From a virus, in the IMG/VR virus record IMGVR_UViG_3300032315_001604, positions 62,001-126,000 of that record: a DNA stretch of 64,000 nt. The stretch is one strand, 5' to 3'. Within the stretch, counting starts at the first letter, position 1. Each line of letters opens with the position of its first letter. Below the pieces are notes generated by a model that worked only from the letters and a program-made list of their open reading frames with translations, was not told where the DNA came from and ran no database searches. The position numbers and the translations under genes were made by a program. This document shows positions 1-9,644 of the stretch, piece by piece.

Positions 1-2
1 AA

Positions 3-434
3 AGAGATCTGCTTTACAAAATTAACATCAATCCTATTGCATTCTTCCCAAATGATGGAAACGTAGTTTTTGGACAAAAAACACTCTATCGTAAACCATC
101 AGCCTTTGATAGAATCAATGTTCGTAGATTGTTCTTAACATTAGAAAAAACTGCTCAATCAGTTCTTAAATTCTTTGTTTTCGAACCTAATACATTCACA
201 ACAAGAGCAAGAGTTGTGGGTGCATTAACACCAATCTTCGATCAAGCACGATTGAATGAAGGATTATACGATTATGCTATTGTGTGTGATGAAAGAAACA
301 ACACACCAAACACAATAGACAGTAATGAATTGAGAGTCTCTCTTTATATTCAACCTGTTCGCACTGCCGAATTTATTCTTGCAGACTTTATTGCTACAAG
401 AACAGGAGTGAACTTCGAAGAAATACTATCATAA
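3..434 (+). CDS. 18: Tail sheath protein gp18, C-terminal part (partial at left edge)
   Basis: The reading frame is open from the first bases of the window, so only about the last 143 residues of a larger protein are present. The segment reads through FDRINVRRLFLTLEK and KFFVFEPNTFTTR and ends with a beta-rich stretch containing LYIQPVRTAEFI. This is the conserved C-terminal domain of T4-type contractile sheath proteins, the part that packs against the tail tube. The tail tube gene follows 18 bases later, the same 18-19 order as in T4. An internal TTG at 129 is not a real start, because homology and the open frame continue upstream of it. Confidence 0.9.
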   Translation, partial: RDLLYKININPIAFFPNDGNVVFGQKTLYRKPSAFDRINVRRLFLTLEKTAQSVLKFFVFEPNTFTTRARVVGALTPIFDQARLNEGLYDYAIVCDERNNTPNTIDSNELRVSLYIQPVRTAEFILADFIATRTGVNFEEILS

Positions 435-435
435 G

Positions 436-442
436 ATAAATA
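436..442 (+). promoter_or_regulatory. Late-promoter-like box ATAAATA before the tail tube gene
   Basis: ATAAATA lies 10 bases before the ATG at 453. It matches the core of the T4 late promoter TATAAATA recognised by gp55-containing RNA polymerase. If used as in T4, transcription would begin very close to the start codon. The assignment rests on the repeated occurrence of this box before late genes in this window. Confidence 0.45.
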
Positions 443-452
443 ATTTAAACAT

Positions 453-1028
453 ATGGCAATACCAGAATATACACCGCAAGACAGAGGTTTACTTAACAAT
501 TATGGAATTTCAAATTTCTATAATGCAGCCGCTAACAACGATTTTATGCGAACAAATTTGTTCCGCATTATATCTCTTGGTGGCGTAAGATTTACAGCCA
601 ATGAGCTTCTTTATTTAACTTCAACAACATTACCAGGTCGTGCAATCACAAACATCCAAGTTCCTTTTATGGGATTAGTGTTTAACGTACCAGGCACAGC
701 AAACTATCCTAACAGTGGTGCATGGAATGTATCATTCAGAGTACCACAAAACCTTTCTATTCGTAGAAAATTTGAACAATGGACTAGAGATGTTTTCAAT
801 GACATCGATAGTTCAGGTTCTTATAGTATTCCAAGTGCAGATTCTTCTAATCAAGTTGTTATAACTTTAATTGATAAAGTAGGAACACCTATCAGAACAT
901 ATACACTTTATGGTGCATACTGCCAATCAGTAGGCGATGTCAATATGGACATTACTACTTCTGGCGAAGTAATGGTACAACAAGCAACATTAGCATATCA
1001 ATACTGGCAATTAAGTAACAACCCATAA
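453..1028 (+). CDS. 19: Tail tube protein gp19
   Basis: This 191-residue protein is close in size and character to T4 gp19 (163 residues), the subunit of the inner tail tube that polymerises on the baseplate. Visible hallmarks are the N-terminal NDFMRTNLFRI segment, the central LPGRAITNIQVPFMG, the RRKFEQWTRDVFND helix region, and the C-terminal beta segment QQATLAYQYWQL. It directly follows the sheath gene, as in T4. There is no Shine-Dalgarno sequence; an ATAAATA box lies 10 bases upstream. Two further proteins in this window (1061-1810 and 9645-10250) seem to share the tube fold. Confidence 0.9.
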   Translation: MAIPEYTPQDRGLLNNYGISNFYNAAANNDFMRTNLFRIISLGGVRFTANELLYLTSTTLPGRAITNIQVPFMGLVFNVPGTANYPNSGAWNVSFRVPQNLSIRRKFEQWTRDVFNDIDSSGSYSIPSADSSNQVVITLIDKVGTPIRTYTLYGAYCQSVGDVNMDITTSGEVMVQQATLAYQYWQLSNNP

Positions 1029-1047
1029 ACAAAAACTTAAATTAGGC

Positions 1048-1054
1048 ATAAATA
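1048..1054 (+). promoter_or_regulatory. Late-promoter-like box ATAAATA
   Basis: ATAAATA sits 6 bases before the ATG at 1061, in the only 32-base gap between the tail tube gene and the next tube-like gene. The position suggests a start of transcription at or next to the start codon. Confidence 0.45.
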
Positions 1055-1060
1055 TTTGAT

Positions 1061-1810
1061 ATGGCTAATTTAAGATCAAGTCCTTACGAATATTATCTAA
1101 AACTATTAGGCAGATGGCCTACTGGTTTAGCATTAGCTAGTCAATGGTTAGTGTATTTTGATTTTAGTTCTGTGGGTTGTTTACAAGGGGATTTACAAGG
1201 GTTAATCCGCAATAAAGAGAGTGCTTTCGGTTCGAATGGTTGGACTATAACAAACACTGTTACAAAATATCTTTTAGATGGTGGATTACAGTATTCATCT
1301 GATAATTTAACTGGTTGTGTATTTGCTAGACAAGTTAATTTACCAAGCGAGAGTATTAATGCAGGAAATGTCGGTTTAGATTATGGGGGTTATCAAGCAC
1401 CAGCAACAATAGGAAATAGAGAAAAATATAAAAAACTAACAGTCACCTTTCTAGAAACTAATGCATCGTTTTTAGATTTAGTTTTAAGACCTTGGACAGT
1501 AATGGTAGGTTATAATGGTTTAGTTGCAAGAGCTAGTAATTCATCAAAAAATGTTAAGTGTAACTATGCAGATGTTTTAATGTATGCAAAAACTGGTGTT
1601 AGTAACAGAATGCAAGTACGTAAAATATACAGGTTTTATAATCTTGCACCAGTTTCTATAGATGGTGAAGAATATTCTTATATGACGGAAGGCATGAAAT
1701 ATAGTAATGTTTCTTTTGTTTATGATGGTTATAGTGTATTAGATGCCAATACACCTAGTTTAATTGACTTAAATAATTCATTTTTAAGTCAATTAGGATT
1801 TTCAAGTTGA
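1061..1810 (+). CDS. Tail-tube-fold protein, possible baseplate tube initiator (gp54-like)
   Basis: This 249-residue protein shows the layout of tube-fold proteins. A beta segment LTVTFLETNASFLDLVLRPW (residues about 126-145) is followed by a helix-like stretch, then VRKIYRFYNLAPVSIDGEEY and a closing SNVSFVYDGYSV that parallels the end of gp19. In T4 the tube-fold proteins besides gp19 are gp48 and gp54, which cap and initiate the tube on the baseplate. gp48 is found separately at 6052, so this protein or the one at 9645 is a candidate for the gp54 role. Placement next to gp19 supports a tail function; the exact role is inference. Confidence 0.55.
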   Translation: MANLRSSPYEYYLKLLGRWPTGLALASQWLVYFDFSSVGCLQGDLQGLIRNKESAFGSNGWTITNTVTKYLLDGGLQYSSDNLTGCVFARQVNLPSESINAGNVGLDYGGYQAPATIGNREKYKKLTVTFLETNASFLDLVLRPWTVMVGYNGLVARASNSSKNVKCNYADVLMYAKTGVSNRMQVRKIYRFYNLAPVSIDGEEYSYMTEGMKYSNVSFVYDGYSVLDANTPSLIDLNNSFLSQLGFSS

Positions 1811-1840
1811 AAAACTTTTGTTGTTTGTTAGTATCTAACT

Positions 1841-2827
1841 GTGAATAAAAATTTTTTTTATAAGGTAGATTTACCTTTTTCTAAAAAAGTTATTAATTTT
1901 AAAGAACTTACAACCGAAAATCAATTAGAAATTGAAAAAATCAATCACTATTATCCATCTAATATTGAATATTATATGGAATACCATAACAATTTTTTGA
2001 AAGTTTTAAAAAATTGTATAGAAAATTTTGATGACGTTTTACAACTAGATATCATAGAATATCTTCTTTTGTGTTTAAAGTTGCGTATTACTAGTATTGG
2101 AAATGTTTTAGAATTACAGATAAAGTCTGATGATGCTAATGTTAAATTTAAAAAAATAACTCTTGATTTACAAGAACTTTTAAAAAATATTTTGTTAGCT
2201 GGTGAAAATTCATTAATTAATCAAAAATTAATATACGAAAATAAAAATTTAAACATTAGATTGGGATGGCCAAATATTAAGAGCGTAAAAACTTTTCATA
2301 ATTTATTTTTTAGTGATTTTTCTTTTCAAGAAAAGGTTTTAATGACTATTCCTGAATTTATTAAAGAAATACAAATTGATGAAAATATTATCAATTTTAC
2401 CGATTTAGATTTTGATCAAAAAGAAAAAATCATATTAAATTTTCCAGCATCAATAAAAAACGATATTCAAAATGCAGTTTTAGAAAATATTAGTAGTTTA
2501 TCAAATTATAATATTTTTGAAATTTCTTTTTTTAAAGATCAAAAATTTAATTTTTATAACTTAATTTACATAGAGCTTATAAAATTAATTTTTTCTCAAG
2601 CTCCAAAAAGAATATATGAAGAAATATACATATTATCCAACTTTAATATGAGTTCTGAATACGTTTTAAACATGTCTCCTTCAGAAAGAAAGATATACAT
2701 ATCTTTCATAGAAGCCCAAAGAAAATCGCAAGAGGGACCATCAGAGCCTTCTAGTGTGCCATTAGAAGGTGCTAATCGATCTTTAGAAGATTTAGCAGTT
2801 GAATTTGGAGATTTGCCTCCTAATTAA
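1841..2827 (+). CDS. Baseplate hub assembly protein, gp26-like (first of two)
   Basis: This 328-residue protein starts with GTG at 1841. Residues about 55-110 contain a helical stretch ending in the pattern DIIEYLLLCLKLRITSIGN, followed by basic beta strands. This matches the family of T4 baseplate proteins around gp26/gp51, where an acidic-aromatic D-x-E-Y-L motif precedes LR-x-x-S-x-G. The C-terminus after residue 295 is Pro/Ser/Glu-rich and probably disordered. It precedes a second gp26-like gene and the tape measure, mirroring the T4 cluster 26-51-27-28-29. The family call comes from pattern recognition and is moderate in strength. Confidence 0.5.
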   Translation: MNKNFFYKVDLPFSKKVINFKELTTENQLEIEKINHYYPSNIEYYMEYHNNFLKVLKNCIENFDDVLQLDIIEYLLLCLKLRITSIGNVLELQIKSDDANVKFKKITLDLQELLKNILLAGENSLINQKLIYENKNLNIRLGWPNIKSVKTFHNLFFSDFSFQEKVLMTIPEFIKEIQIDENIINFTDLDFDQKEKIILNFPASIKNDIQNAVLENISSLSNYNIFEISFFKDQKFNFYNLIYIELIKLIFSQAPKRIYEEIYILSNFNMSSEYVLNMSPSERKIYISFIEAQRKSQEGPSEPSSVPLEGANRSLEDLAVEFGDLPPN

Positions 2828-2834
2828 CTAATAT

Positions 2835-3653
2835 ATGCAACAAGATTTAAACTTTAACAATGCTTTAGAAGCAATTGAAGCTATTTCAAATAGTTTTACT
2901 GTTGATGCATGGGTTCCGTCCAAAGAAAAATTTTATTCTTTTAAGGAAATCGATGCCAAACAGCAAAAAACACTGTTAAGTTCTGCAATGAATTCGTCAG
3001 TGTATAATACCAATTTTGTTAAAACTTTTTACAATATTTTAAAAGAAAATTCAATTAGTGAAGATAAAAAAGAAATAAATGATTTTACCATTTTTGACAA
3101 AGCTTCTATTGCTTTGGCACTAAAAAGTAAAATATCAAAAGAGGCAAATATTATTTTTGATGAAGATAAAAATAATATTAAAAAGATTGATATTATACCT
3201 ATCATTGAAAAATTCAAAAATTTTCAAACACCAGAATCTGAATATATTGAATTAAAAAACGAAGAGAATCATATTAAATTAAAAATAAGCATTCCAACAA
3301 TCGGTAAAGAATTGGATTATGAAGAAGAAATTCATAAAAAAGAAAAGAGAGTAGATGATATTAAAAATACTGAAGATATTCAGAAAATATTATCCGAAGC
3401 TTTTGTTGGAGAAACTTCAAAATATATTCAAAGCATCGAAATAAACAACGTAGATGTTAGCTTTGATAGTTATGATTTTTCTAAAAAAATTAAAATAGTA
3501 GAAAAACTACCTAGTGGATTGATTCAAAAAATATTGGAAGCCGTTTCTAAATGGAAAAAACAATTTGATGAAATTCTTAAAGTAGAATTTACAGAAAACG
3601 AAACCACGTATAAAAAGGTTCTTAGCATAGATAGTTTGCTTTTTTTGAGTTAA
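2835..3653 (+). CDS. Baseplate hub assembly protein, gp26-like (second of two)
   Basis: A 272-residue protein starting 7 bases after the previous gene. Its first half repeats the plan of its neighbour: an N-terminal strand with a charged loop, helices around NTNFVKTFYNILKEN, then FTIFDKASIALALKSKIS in the place of the D-x-E-Y-L...LR-x-x-S motif. The final residues IDSLLFLS are a hydrophobic ending of the kind seen in gp26-type baseplate proteins. The pair could be a duplicated hub chaperone or a gp26/gp51 pair. Very Lys/Ile/Asn-rich. Confidence 0.4.
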   Translation: MQQDLNFNNALEAIEAISNSFTVDAWVPSKEKFYSFKEIDAKQQKTLLSSAMNSSVYNTNFVKTFYNILKENSISEDKKEINDFTIFDKASIALALKSKISKEANIIFDEDKNNIKKIDIIPIIEKFKNFQTPESEYIELKNEENHIKLKISIPTIGKELDYEEEIHKKEKRVDDIKNTEDIQKILSEAFVGETSKYIQSIEINNVDVSFDSYDFSKKIKIVEKLPSGLIQKILEAVSKWKKQFDEILKVEFTENETTYKKVLSIDSLLFLS

Positions 3654-3668
3654 AATCATATATTAATC

Positions 3669-3675
3669 CTAAATA
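3669..3675 (+). promoter_or_regulatory. Late-promoter-like box CTAAATA before the tape measure gene
   Basis: CTAAATA lies 7 bases before the ATG at 3683. It is one of a series of TAAATA boxes at similar distance from late-gene starts in this window. Confidence 0.4.
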
Positions 3676-3682
3676 TTAATAT

Positions 3683-6037
3683 ATGGCAGATATCCCATAC
3701 GATGAGATATTATCAAAATTTGCTGGAAATCAGATAGATTCAAAAGAATTTTTAAATCTTTTATTCTCTACTGATGAAACGGGTATTGATTATCTACAAT
3801 CTTTAAAAAAAGAATTTAAAGACAAATACGTTACACCTGTTTTTAAAAAGGCATCGTCGTATTATTCCAAAATTGGGGAACAAATAGATAAAGGTTCAAA
3901 AAAAGAAAATTTAGATGCATTAAACGACCCGTTAGATATTGTTAAGTTAAATCAAGAATATAAAGAAAAAACTAAACAACTTTTTGAAAAAAAATTAAAA
4001 GAGATTGATGTATCTGTTAACATAGAAAATCCACAGCAAACTAGAAGTGTTATAGAAAAAATAAAAGATTTAACTTCAGTTAATGTTCCAGAAACTCAAC
4101 CACAAAATATTCAAGAGCAACAAACCTTTGGTGTAAAACCAACGGTTATTACTTTATCAGAAAAAACCATAGAAGATTTAACTAAAGTTTTAAATCTTAA
4201 TTTTAAAGGAATAAAAGAAGGAATAGGGTTAAAAACAGAAACAAAAGAAGAAGAGGCGGGTGGTGGTTTGTTAAGTACGTTAGCTGGATTATTGGCATTT
4301 GGTGGCGTTGCTGCCTTATTGGTATCGGCTTTTTGGGATAAAATTAAACCATGGTTGGAAGAAAAAATTGGTGTAAAATTAGGATTTTTAGACAAATTTG
4401 AAGGTTTAGTTGAAGGTATAGGTAAATTTTTTACTCTCGGTGGTTTAAAAATAACCGCTGGTCCTTTATTTAATTTGGTAGGAAAAGCATTTACAACATT
4501 TGGAGATTTATTAGAAGGCGGTTTAAAAGCTATTTTTCAATTAGGATTTGGTGATGAGATAGTAGAAGCAGGAACAAAAGCAGCACCTGCTGCTTGGAAA
4601 ACTCTTTTACCGAAAATTGCAGGGGGTTTATTTAAAGGTGCTGGAAAAGTTGCTTTAAGAGGCATTCCTATTATCGGAAGTTTGATTAGTTTTTACTTTG
4701 CATATGACCGTTTCCAAAAAGGAGAAGTTATACAAGGTTTAATAGAAATTGCAGGAGGATTAGCAGGTTTAATACCTGGTGTAGGAATACCTTTAAGCAT
4801 CGGTATAGCGGCTTTAAATGCCTTTATAGACTATAAAGTAGCAGATCTGCCACAAGATCAACAAAACGCCGCAGCAGGGGGAATTATAGGCGATATAGGG
4901 GCAAAAATATACGATATGATCAAAGATATACCTTTTGTTGGAGGTCTTGTCAAATTTGGTTTGGGTATATATGAGTTAGTTTCTGGTAATTTTTCTAAAG
5001 GATTGGACTATTTGGTAGAACAGCCGTATTTAGGTCCGTTTCCAGCACTTATTAAATCTTTAATGGGTGCAACAGTTGAACAAGCAGACGGCACTAAAAC
5101 CTTTTCTTTTGAAGGATTTCAGAAAGAATTAAAAACGAACATGTTTAAGTGGATCATAAGCATGGTTCCTAATGCTTGGGGTATGAGAGGCGGTATTGCC
5201 AAAATAATGGGATTGGAATATAATGATACAACAGGAGATATAACAGTAAGCGAAGATCCATTTAATTTAGAATCAATAAACAGTCAAGAAAAAAATAAAA
5301 ATGATAAAATAAGAAAAGATGTATTAGAAAAATATGGTACTTCTCAAGATATAGCAAATTCTTCAGAAAATTTACAAAAAATAAAAAATGAATTGGATGC
5401 TCTTAGAAAAGAACAACCTGCACTTAAAAAACAATATGATGATTTAGCAGCATGGTCATTAGAAGGATGGAATCCGTTTGCTGATGAACAAAAAGAAGTT
5501 GAAGCAAAAGCAAAATTAGAAGAAGTTGAAAGAAGAATGGCAATTTTAGGAAATCAATATTTAGATGCATCGCAAAAACAAAAAGATATGTCACAATATG
5601 CAAATGATGCAGGAGAACTTGATCCATCAAAAGTTACAACAGTTTTAAAAGATAAAATAAAGTTTTCTACAGCACCTAAAGATGATTTTGAATATAATGC
5701 AAACTATTCTAATTCGGTTTTATTTGATAATAAAACACAAACAGCAAATATTTTAAATCCTAATGACAATATTTTGGCATATAAAACGGATGGTGTTTTT
5801 GATAAAAGTTTAAAACAAATGACAGCACTAATGGATTCTATTAATAAAGGAATTTACAAAATGTCTTCAGTTTTAGAAACAAACGAAAGCATGAAAGGAC
5901 CATCAATTAATATTGCTGCATCACAAGATAATGGTGGAAACTATAAAGATGTAATATTAAGTGGTAGTAGAGATTCAATTTACGAATTAAGAAATAATTG
6001 GTGGAGAAGTACAACAAGTATCCGCGATTTTGCTTAA
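3683..6037 (+). CDS. Tail tape measure protein (gp29-like)
   Basis: At 784 residues this is the longest protein of the + strand tail cluster and has tape-measure character. There is a charged helical N-terminus (1-190), a glycine/alanine-rich hydrophobic core with several membrane-like stretches (about 194-420, including GGGLLSTLAGLLAFGG), and a coiled-coil-prone charged C-terminal third (about 545-660). In T4 the equivalent gp29 (590 residues) sits in the hub, sets tail length and precedes gp48, and here gp48 also follows directly. If the usual relation of about 1.5 angstrom per residue holds, the tail would be somewhat longer than that of T4; this is inference. Confidence 0.65.
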   Translation: MADIPYDEILSKFAGNQIDSKEFLNLLFSTDETGIDYLQSLKKEFKDKYVTPVFKKASSYYSKIGEQIDKGSKKENLDALNDPLDIVKLNQEYKEKTKQLFEKKLKEIDVSVNIENPQQTRSVIEKIKDLTSVNVPETQPQNIQEQQTFGVKPTVITLSEKTIEDLTKVLNLNFKGIKEGIGLKTETKEEEAGGGLLSTLAGLLAFGGVAALLVSAFWDKIKPWLEEKIGVKLGFLDKFEGLVEGIGKFFTLGGLKITAGPLFNLVGKAFTTFGDLLEGGLKAIFQLGFGDEIVEAGTKAAPAAWKTLLPKIAGGLFKGAGKVALRGIPIIGSLISFYFAYDRFQKGEVIQGLIEIAGGLAGLIPGVGIPLSIGIAALNAFIDYKVADLPQDQQNAAAGGIIGDIGAKIYDMIKDIPFVGGLVKFGLGIYELVSGNFSKGLDYLVEQPYLGPFPALIKSLMGATVEQADGTKTFSFEGFQKELKTNMFKWIISMVPNAWGMRGGIAKIMGLEYNDTTGDITVSEDPFNLESINSQEKNKNDKIRKDVLEKYGTSQDIANSSENLQKIKNELDALRKEQPALKKQYDDLAAWSLEGWNPFADEQKEVEAKAKLEEVERRMAILGNQYLDASQKQKDMSQYANDAGELDPSKVTTVLKDKIKFSTAPKDDFEYNANYSNSVLFDNKTQTANILNPNDNILAYKTDGVFDKSLKQMTALMDSINKGIYKMSSVLETNESMKGPSINIAASQDNGGNYKDVILSGSRDSIYELRNNWWRSTTSIRDFA

Positions 6038-6051
6038 GTATAATATAAGAT

Positions 6052-7011
6052 ATGGGAAATATTTCAAAAAGTACTTTATATAAAGAAGTGAGTAGACCTT
6101 TTCCTATTTCACTTCCTTTTCTTAGTTTTAAGAGTACAACCAAATTGGAACCCGTTGGTAGCGGATTAATCGATGTTGTAAATTCATTTAAATGGAAAAA
6201 TTATGGTTCTGCTAGTGAAGTCCCATCAATTCTTTTAGATGAATATGAATTAAGTTTTGGTACTTGGGCGGCAAATTTAGCAAGACTTATGAAAATATAT
6301 AATGAAAGTGGTAATCTTGATCCATATCTTCCTTTATATAGTGTTGATAATAAAAATACAAATAGATTCAAATATCATATACCATACCTTTTAGGTGATG
6401 GGGCTAAAATTAGAACTATCCAAAACGAGTGGGGTAAATTTGAAGGCGGTATTGATAAAATGTTTAAAAGTACCCGTGGTGGCACATTAGATACTTTAGG
6501 ACAAGTGGCAGGATTTGTTGCTAGTGGATTTACACCTGGTGTAGGATTTGAAGAAATTTATGAATATAAAAATACTTCTTTAGAAGAAATTACTGTTACC
6601 TTTCCTTTGTATAATACTGGATCAGTCACTGATGCTTATAAAAATTATAATTTTGTCACTTTATTAACTTTTCAAAATTTAAAAACTAGAACTTCTTTTT
6701 TAACATATATACCACCTAGAATTTACACCGTTTCTACTAATAATTGTTTAGGTGGTTTATATTGGCCTGTGGCAGTAATTTCTAGACTTTCGATTGAAAG
6801 TATTGGTACTACCAGAGAATTAAATGAATTTGGAGGAAGACCGATTTTAATGCCAGAGGCATTTAAAATAAGTATTACGCTTAAACAAATAGTATCAAAC
6901 AGTTCTAATATTTTTGAAGGAGCAGTTGGTGGTACTAAAGTAGATGTAACGGTAGTAGCTAAAGATGAAGCACAAGAAATATTTAATAATATAGCAAATT
7001 ATTTTAGTTAA
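6052..7011 (+). CDS. 48: Baseplate tail tube cap gp48
   Basis: A 319-residue protein with the gp48 signature spread along its length: YKYHIP-type segment FKYHIPYLLGDG near residue 105, the ITVTFPLYNT strand near 185, NFVTLLTFQNLKTRTSF, PPRIYTVS, GLYWPVAVISRLSIESIG, and the closing AFKISITLKQIVSNSSNIFEG. In T4 gp48 sits between the hub and the tube, forming the platform on which the tube starts. It follows the tape measure (29-48 order as in T4) and is 1 base away from gp53. Confidence 0.85.
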   Translation: MGNISKSTLYKEVSRPFPISLPFLSFKSTTKLEPVGSGLIDVVNSFKWKNYGSASEVPSILLDEYELSFGTWAANLARLMKIYNESGNLDPYLPLYSVDNKNTNRFKYHIPYLLGDGAKIRTIQNEWGKFEGGIDKMFKSTRGGTLDTLGQVAGFVASGFTPGVGFEEIYEYKNTSLEEITVTFPLYNTGSVTDAYKNYNFVTLLTFQNLKTRTSFLTYIPPRIYTVSTNNCLGGLYWPVAVISRLSIESIGTTRELNEFGGRPILMPEAFKISITLKQIVSNSSNIFEGAVGGTKVDVTVVAKDEAQEIFNNIANYFS

Positions 7012-7012
7012 A

Positions 7013-7375
7013 ATGCAAAATCAAAATAATATACCAGACTTACCAAAATTATCATTGTATAGATATGAAAATTTTTTCAATATCTATAATGATGAAAAAA
7101 GTGATGTTAGATTTTATAATCTATTAAGAAATATTAGTATTTTTCCAGCTACAGATACTTCAGTGGAAGAAGATTATATTGTTGAATATGGTGATACTTG
7201 GGGTTACATTTCATACAAAAAATATAATACTTTAGATTTATGGTGGTTAATTTGTGCATACAACCAAATACAAAATCCGATTGATATGCCTGATTCTGGT
7301 ACTAAAATAAAAATTTTAAGATCTGATTATGTATATCCTATTATAGGATCTCTTTTGAATCAAATTCAATCTTAA
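7013..7375 (+). CDS. 53: Baseplate wedge protein gp53 (LysM-like)
   Basis: A 120-residue protein that carries the gp53 LysM-like pattern: residues about 58-90 read VEYGDTWGYISYKKYNT followed by LWWLICAYNQIQNP, and then a Gly-x-KIKIL strand. gp53 joins baseplate wedges around the hub in T4 (196 residues there), so this version is shorter. The last 35 bases overlap a convergent minus-strand gene. Confidence 0.85.
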   Translation: MQNQNNIPDLPKLSLYRYENFFNIYNDEKSDVRFYNLLRNISIFPATDTSVEEDYIVEYGDTWGYISYKKYNTLDLWWLICAYNQIQNPIDMPDSGTKIKILRSDYVYPIIGSLLNQIQS

Positions 7376-7754
7376 GAAATTTTTCTATATCAAAATAAAA
7401 ACGTACATCAATAAATTTTTTTAATCTTTTATTTAATTTCGAAGTTGTATAACAATATATAATATTATCTACTTTTATAAAAAAGAGTTCAGGCAAAGTT
7501 TTTTCAAAAATATATAATTCTAATTCAATATTTTGATTTTCATCTAAAAAATATTGAAATTCTTTTTCAGAAATATCTTGTAATTTATTATGTTCAACCA
7601 AATCTAATATTTTATTTTCGAAAGTTTCCCATAAGCCTTTTTTATTTTTAGTAGAAAGATTATATATTGACCAAATACTTTGATATTTATATATCATATC
7701 TTCATTTGTTTTTCGATTGTTCTCTGAAAATATATCTAAAGATGAAACTTTCAT
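7341..7754 (-). CDS. Hypothetical protein, lone minus-strand gene
   Basis: A 137-residue protein that I do not recognise. It is rich in Lys, Ile, Phe and Glu with alternating helix and strand character, contains no Cys pair or P-loop, and has no signal peptide. It is transcribed against the late cluster: its 3' end overlaps gp53 by 35 bases and its start is 24 bases from the terminase start, leaving a short divergent promoter space. A gene inserted alone against the late direction looks like an independently expressed accessory gene. Confidence 0.65.
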   Translation of the reverse strand: MKVSSLDIFSENNRKTNEDMIYKYQSIWSIYNLSTKNKKGLWETFENKILDLVEHNKLQDISEKEFQYFLDENQNIELELYIFEKTLPELFFIKVDNIIYCYTTSKLNKRLKKFIDVRFYFDIEKFLKIEFDSKEIL

Positions 7755-7778
7755 ATTTCTAATAAGTATTTATTAATC

Positions 7779-9641
7779 ATGGGAAGAAAAAAAAAGGAAG
7801 ACGCTGAAAACGATAATATAAACGAAATGCCATTAGAAGATATTATGGTAGACGCATCCTTTTATAAAGGAAACGAAAATCTTTTAAGAGGAAATTCTCA
7901 GTTCAAATGGACTGATAAAATGATTGATGAGTTAAAACTTTGTAACAAAAGTATCTTACATTTTGCCGAAAATTACTTTTTTATTACAACTCTCGATGAA
8001 GGAAAAAAGAAAATAGAACTTTATAAATATCAAAAAAAGCTTTTAAAAGCATTTAAAAATAATCGTTTTAATATAGTTCTATCAAGCCGTCAATCAGGAA
8101 AAACAACAACAATTACTATATATGCTTTATGGATAGTGTGTTTCCAATCTGATAAAAGGATTACTATTGTTGCTAATAAAGAATCAACAGCAAAAGAAAT
8201 TTTTGCGAGAATTAAAATGGCATTCGAACAACTTCCTGTTTGGATGAAACCTAGTGTAAAATCATGGCGAAAAGATGGTTTTCAGCTTGCCAACGACTCT
8301 GCAATTACTGTTAGTACGACATCTTCTGCTGGTCCTCGCGGATCTACCAGTAATCTTTTGATTATTGATGAGATGGCACACTGTCCTAATGAATTGATGA
8401 AAGAACTTTGGAAGTCTGCTATTCCTATTATATCATCTTCTAAAAAATCACAAATTGTTGTTATTAGTACTGCAAAAGGAACAGACAATAAATTTTATGA
8501 AATTTATCAGGAATCGCAAAAAGAAAATAGCGATTGGCATTTGGAAGTAGTTAATTGGTGGGATGTGCCAGGTCGTGACGATGAATGGAAACGTGAAACC
8601 GTGTCAGCAATGGGATCAAAAGAAGACTTTGATCAAGAGTTTGGAAATGTTTTCCATGAACCAGGAAAAACTGCAATAGATTCAGAACTTTTAGAAGAAT
8701 TAAAAAGTCAAAGTACAGATCCTGTATTAGTGTTAGATAATGGAAATTATAAAATTTTTAAAGAACCAAATCCAGAAAGTTTTTATGTTATAGGTGTGGA
8801 CGTAGGAGAAGGAATTGGTAGGTCTAATACAGTAGCACAAATTTTAGATGTTTCGGATTTAACGTCAATCAAACAAGTTGCTGTTTATTCAACAAATCAA
8901 ATGAGTCCTTTTCATTTCGGTACTAGATTAATGGGTATATTAGATGATTGGGGAAGACCTCCAATACTAGTTGAAAACAATAATAATGGTCAACAGGTTC
9001 TAGATGTTTTATGCCACACTCACAATTATGAATCCGTAGTTTCTTATTATTTTGATGGATTTAGTAAACATTACAATAAAGAAAATAGATTCGGCATTCA
9101 TAATCATACAAATACAAGATATAAAGGAATTACTAATTTAAGATATTGGATTAACAGTTTAAAAGCTGTACAGTTCCATGATATTGAAACTCTTTTAGAA
9201 TTGCAAAATTTTGTTAGATTGCCAAATTATACATTTAGTAAAAGAAAAGACGATGATTTAGATGATAGAGTTTTTGCTTTAGTTTGGGCTTTATTTATAT
9301 TAGATCCTACAGTCGCTTCAAAATATTATCAAATTGTCGATACTGATGATCAAGGAAGACCTCTAAAAATAAAACCTTTAGTTGATAATACAGAATTGAT
9401 AAAAAAAAGTCCTTTGTTTTATGGTCAAGTTTCTAATTTTAAAAAAACCGCAAATACGAATAATTCTTTTGCTTATGTTGGAAAATTTGATCAAAATTTA
9501 CCAGCAACTGTACATCAAGATATGTCTGAACTTCAAAGCTGGTTATTAAGGTGGGGTACTCCCACAGAAGAAAAAAAAGAAGAAAAGGGCGAAAATGATA
9601 AGTTATTAGGAGAAGAATATAGACCAGTAATGGTGTTTTAA
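7779..9641 (+). CDS. 17: Large terminase subunit gp17
   Basis: A 620-residue packaging motor with both domains. ATPase: Walker A SRQSGKTT (103-110), Walker B LLIIDEMA with DE at 197-198, and the coupling motif STAKG (230-234). Nuclease of RNase H fold: acidic residues in GVDVGEG (D341), ILVEN (E399) and DDDLDDRV (about 491-497), as in T4 gp17. It docks on the portal, cuts concatemeric DNA and translocates it into the prohead. Unlike T4, where gene 17 precedes 18, here it lies downstream of gp53 inside the baseplate cluster. gp16 and portal are not in the window. Confidence 0.97.
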   Translation: MGRKKKEDAENDNINEMPLEDIMVDASFYKGNENLLRGNSQFKWTDKMIDELKLCNKSILHFAENYFFITTLDEGKKKIELYKYQKKLLKAFKNNRFNIVLSSRQSGKTTTITIYALWIVCFQSDKRITIVANKESTAKEIFARIKMAFEQLPVWMKPSVKSWRKDGFQLANDSAITVSTTSSAGPRGSTSNLLIIDEMAHCPNELMKELWKSAIPIISSSKKSQIVVISTAKGTDNKFYEIYQESQKENSDWHLEVVNWWDVPGRDDEWKRETVSAMGSKEDFDQEFGNVFHEPGKTAIDSELLEELKSQSTDPVLVLDNGNYKIFKEPNPESFYVIGVDVGEGIGRSNTVAQILDVSDLTSIKQVAVYSTNQMSPFHFGTRLMGILDDWGRPPILVENNNNGQQVLDVLCHTHNYESVVSYYFDGFSKHYNKENRFGIHNHTNTRYKGITNLRYWINSLKAVQFHDIETLLELQNFVRLPNYTFSKRKDDDLDDRVFALVWALFILDPTVASKYYQIVDTDDQGRPLKIKPLVDNTELIKKSPLFYGQVSNFKKTANTNNSFAYVGKFDQNLPATVHQDMSELQSWLLRWGTPTEEKKEEKGENDKLLGEEYRPVMVF

Positions 9642-9644
9642 TTT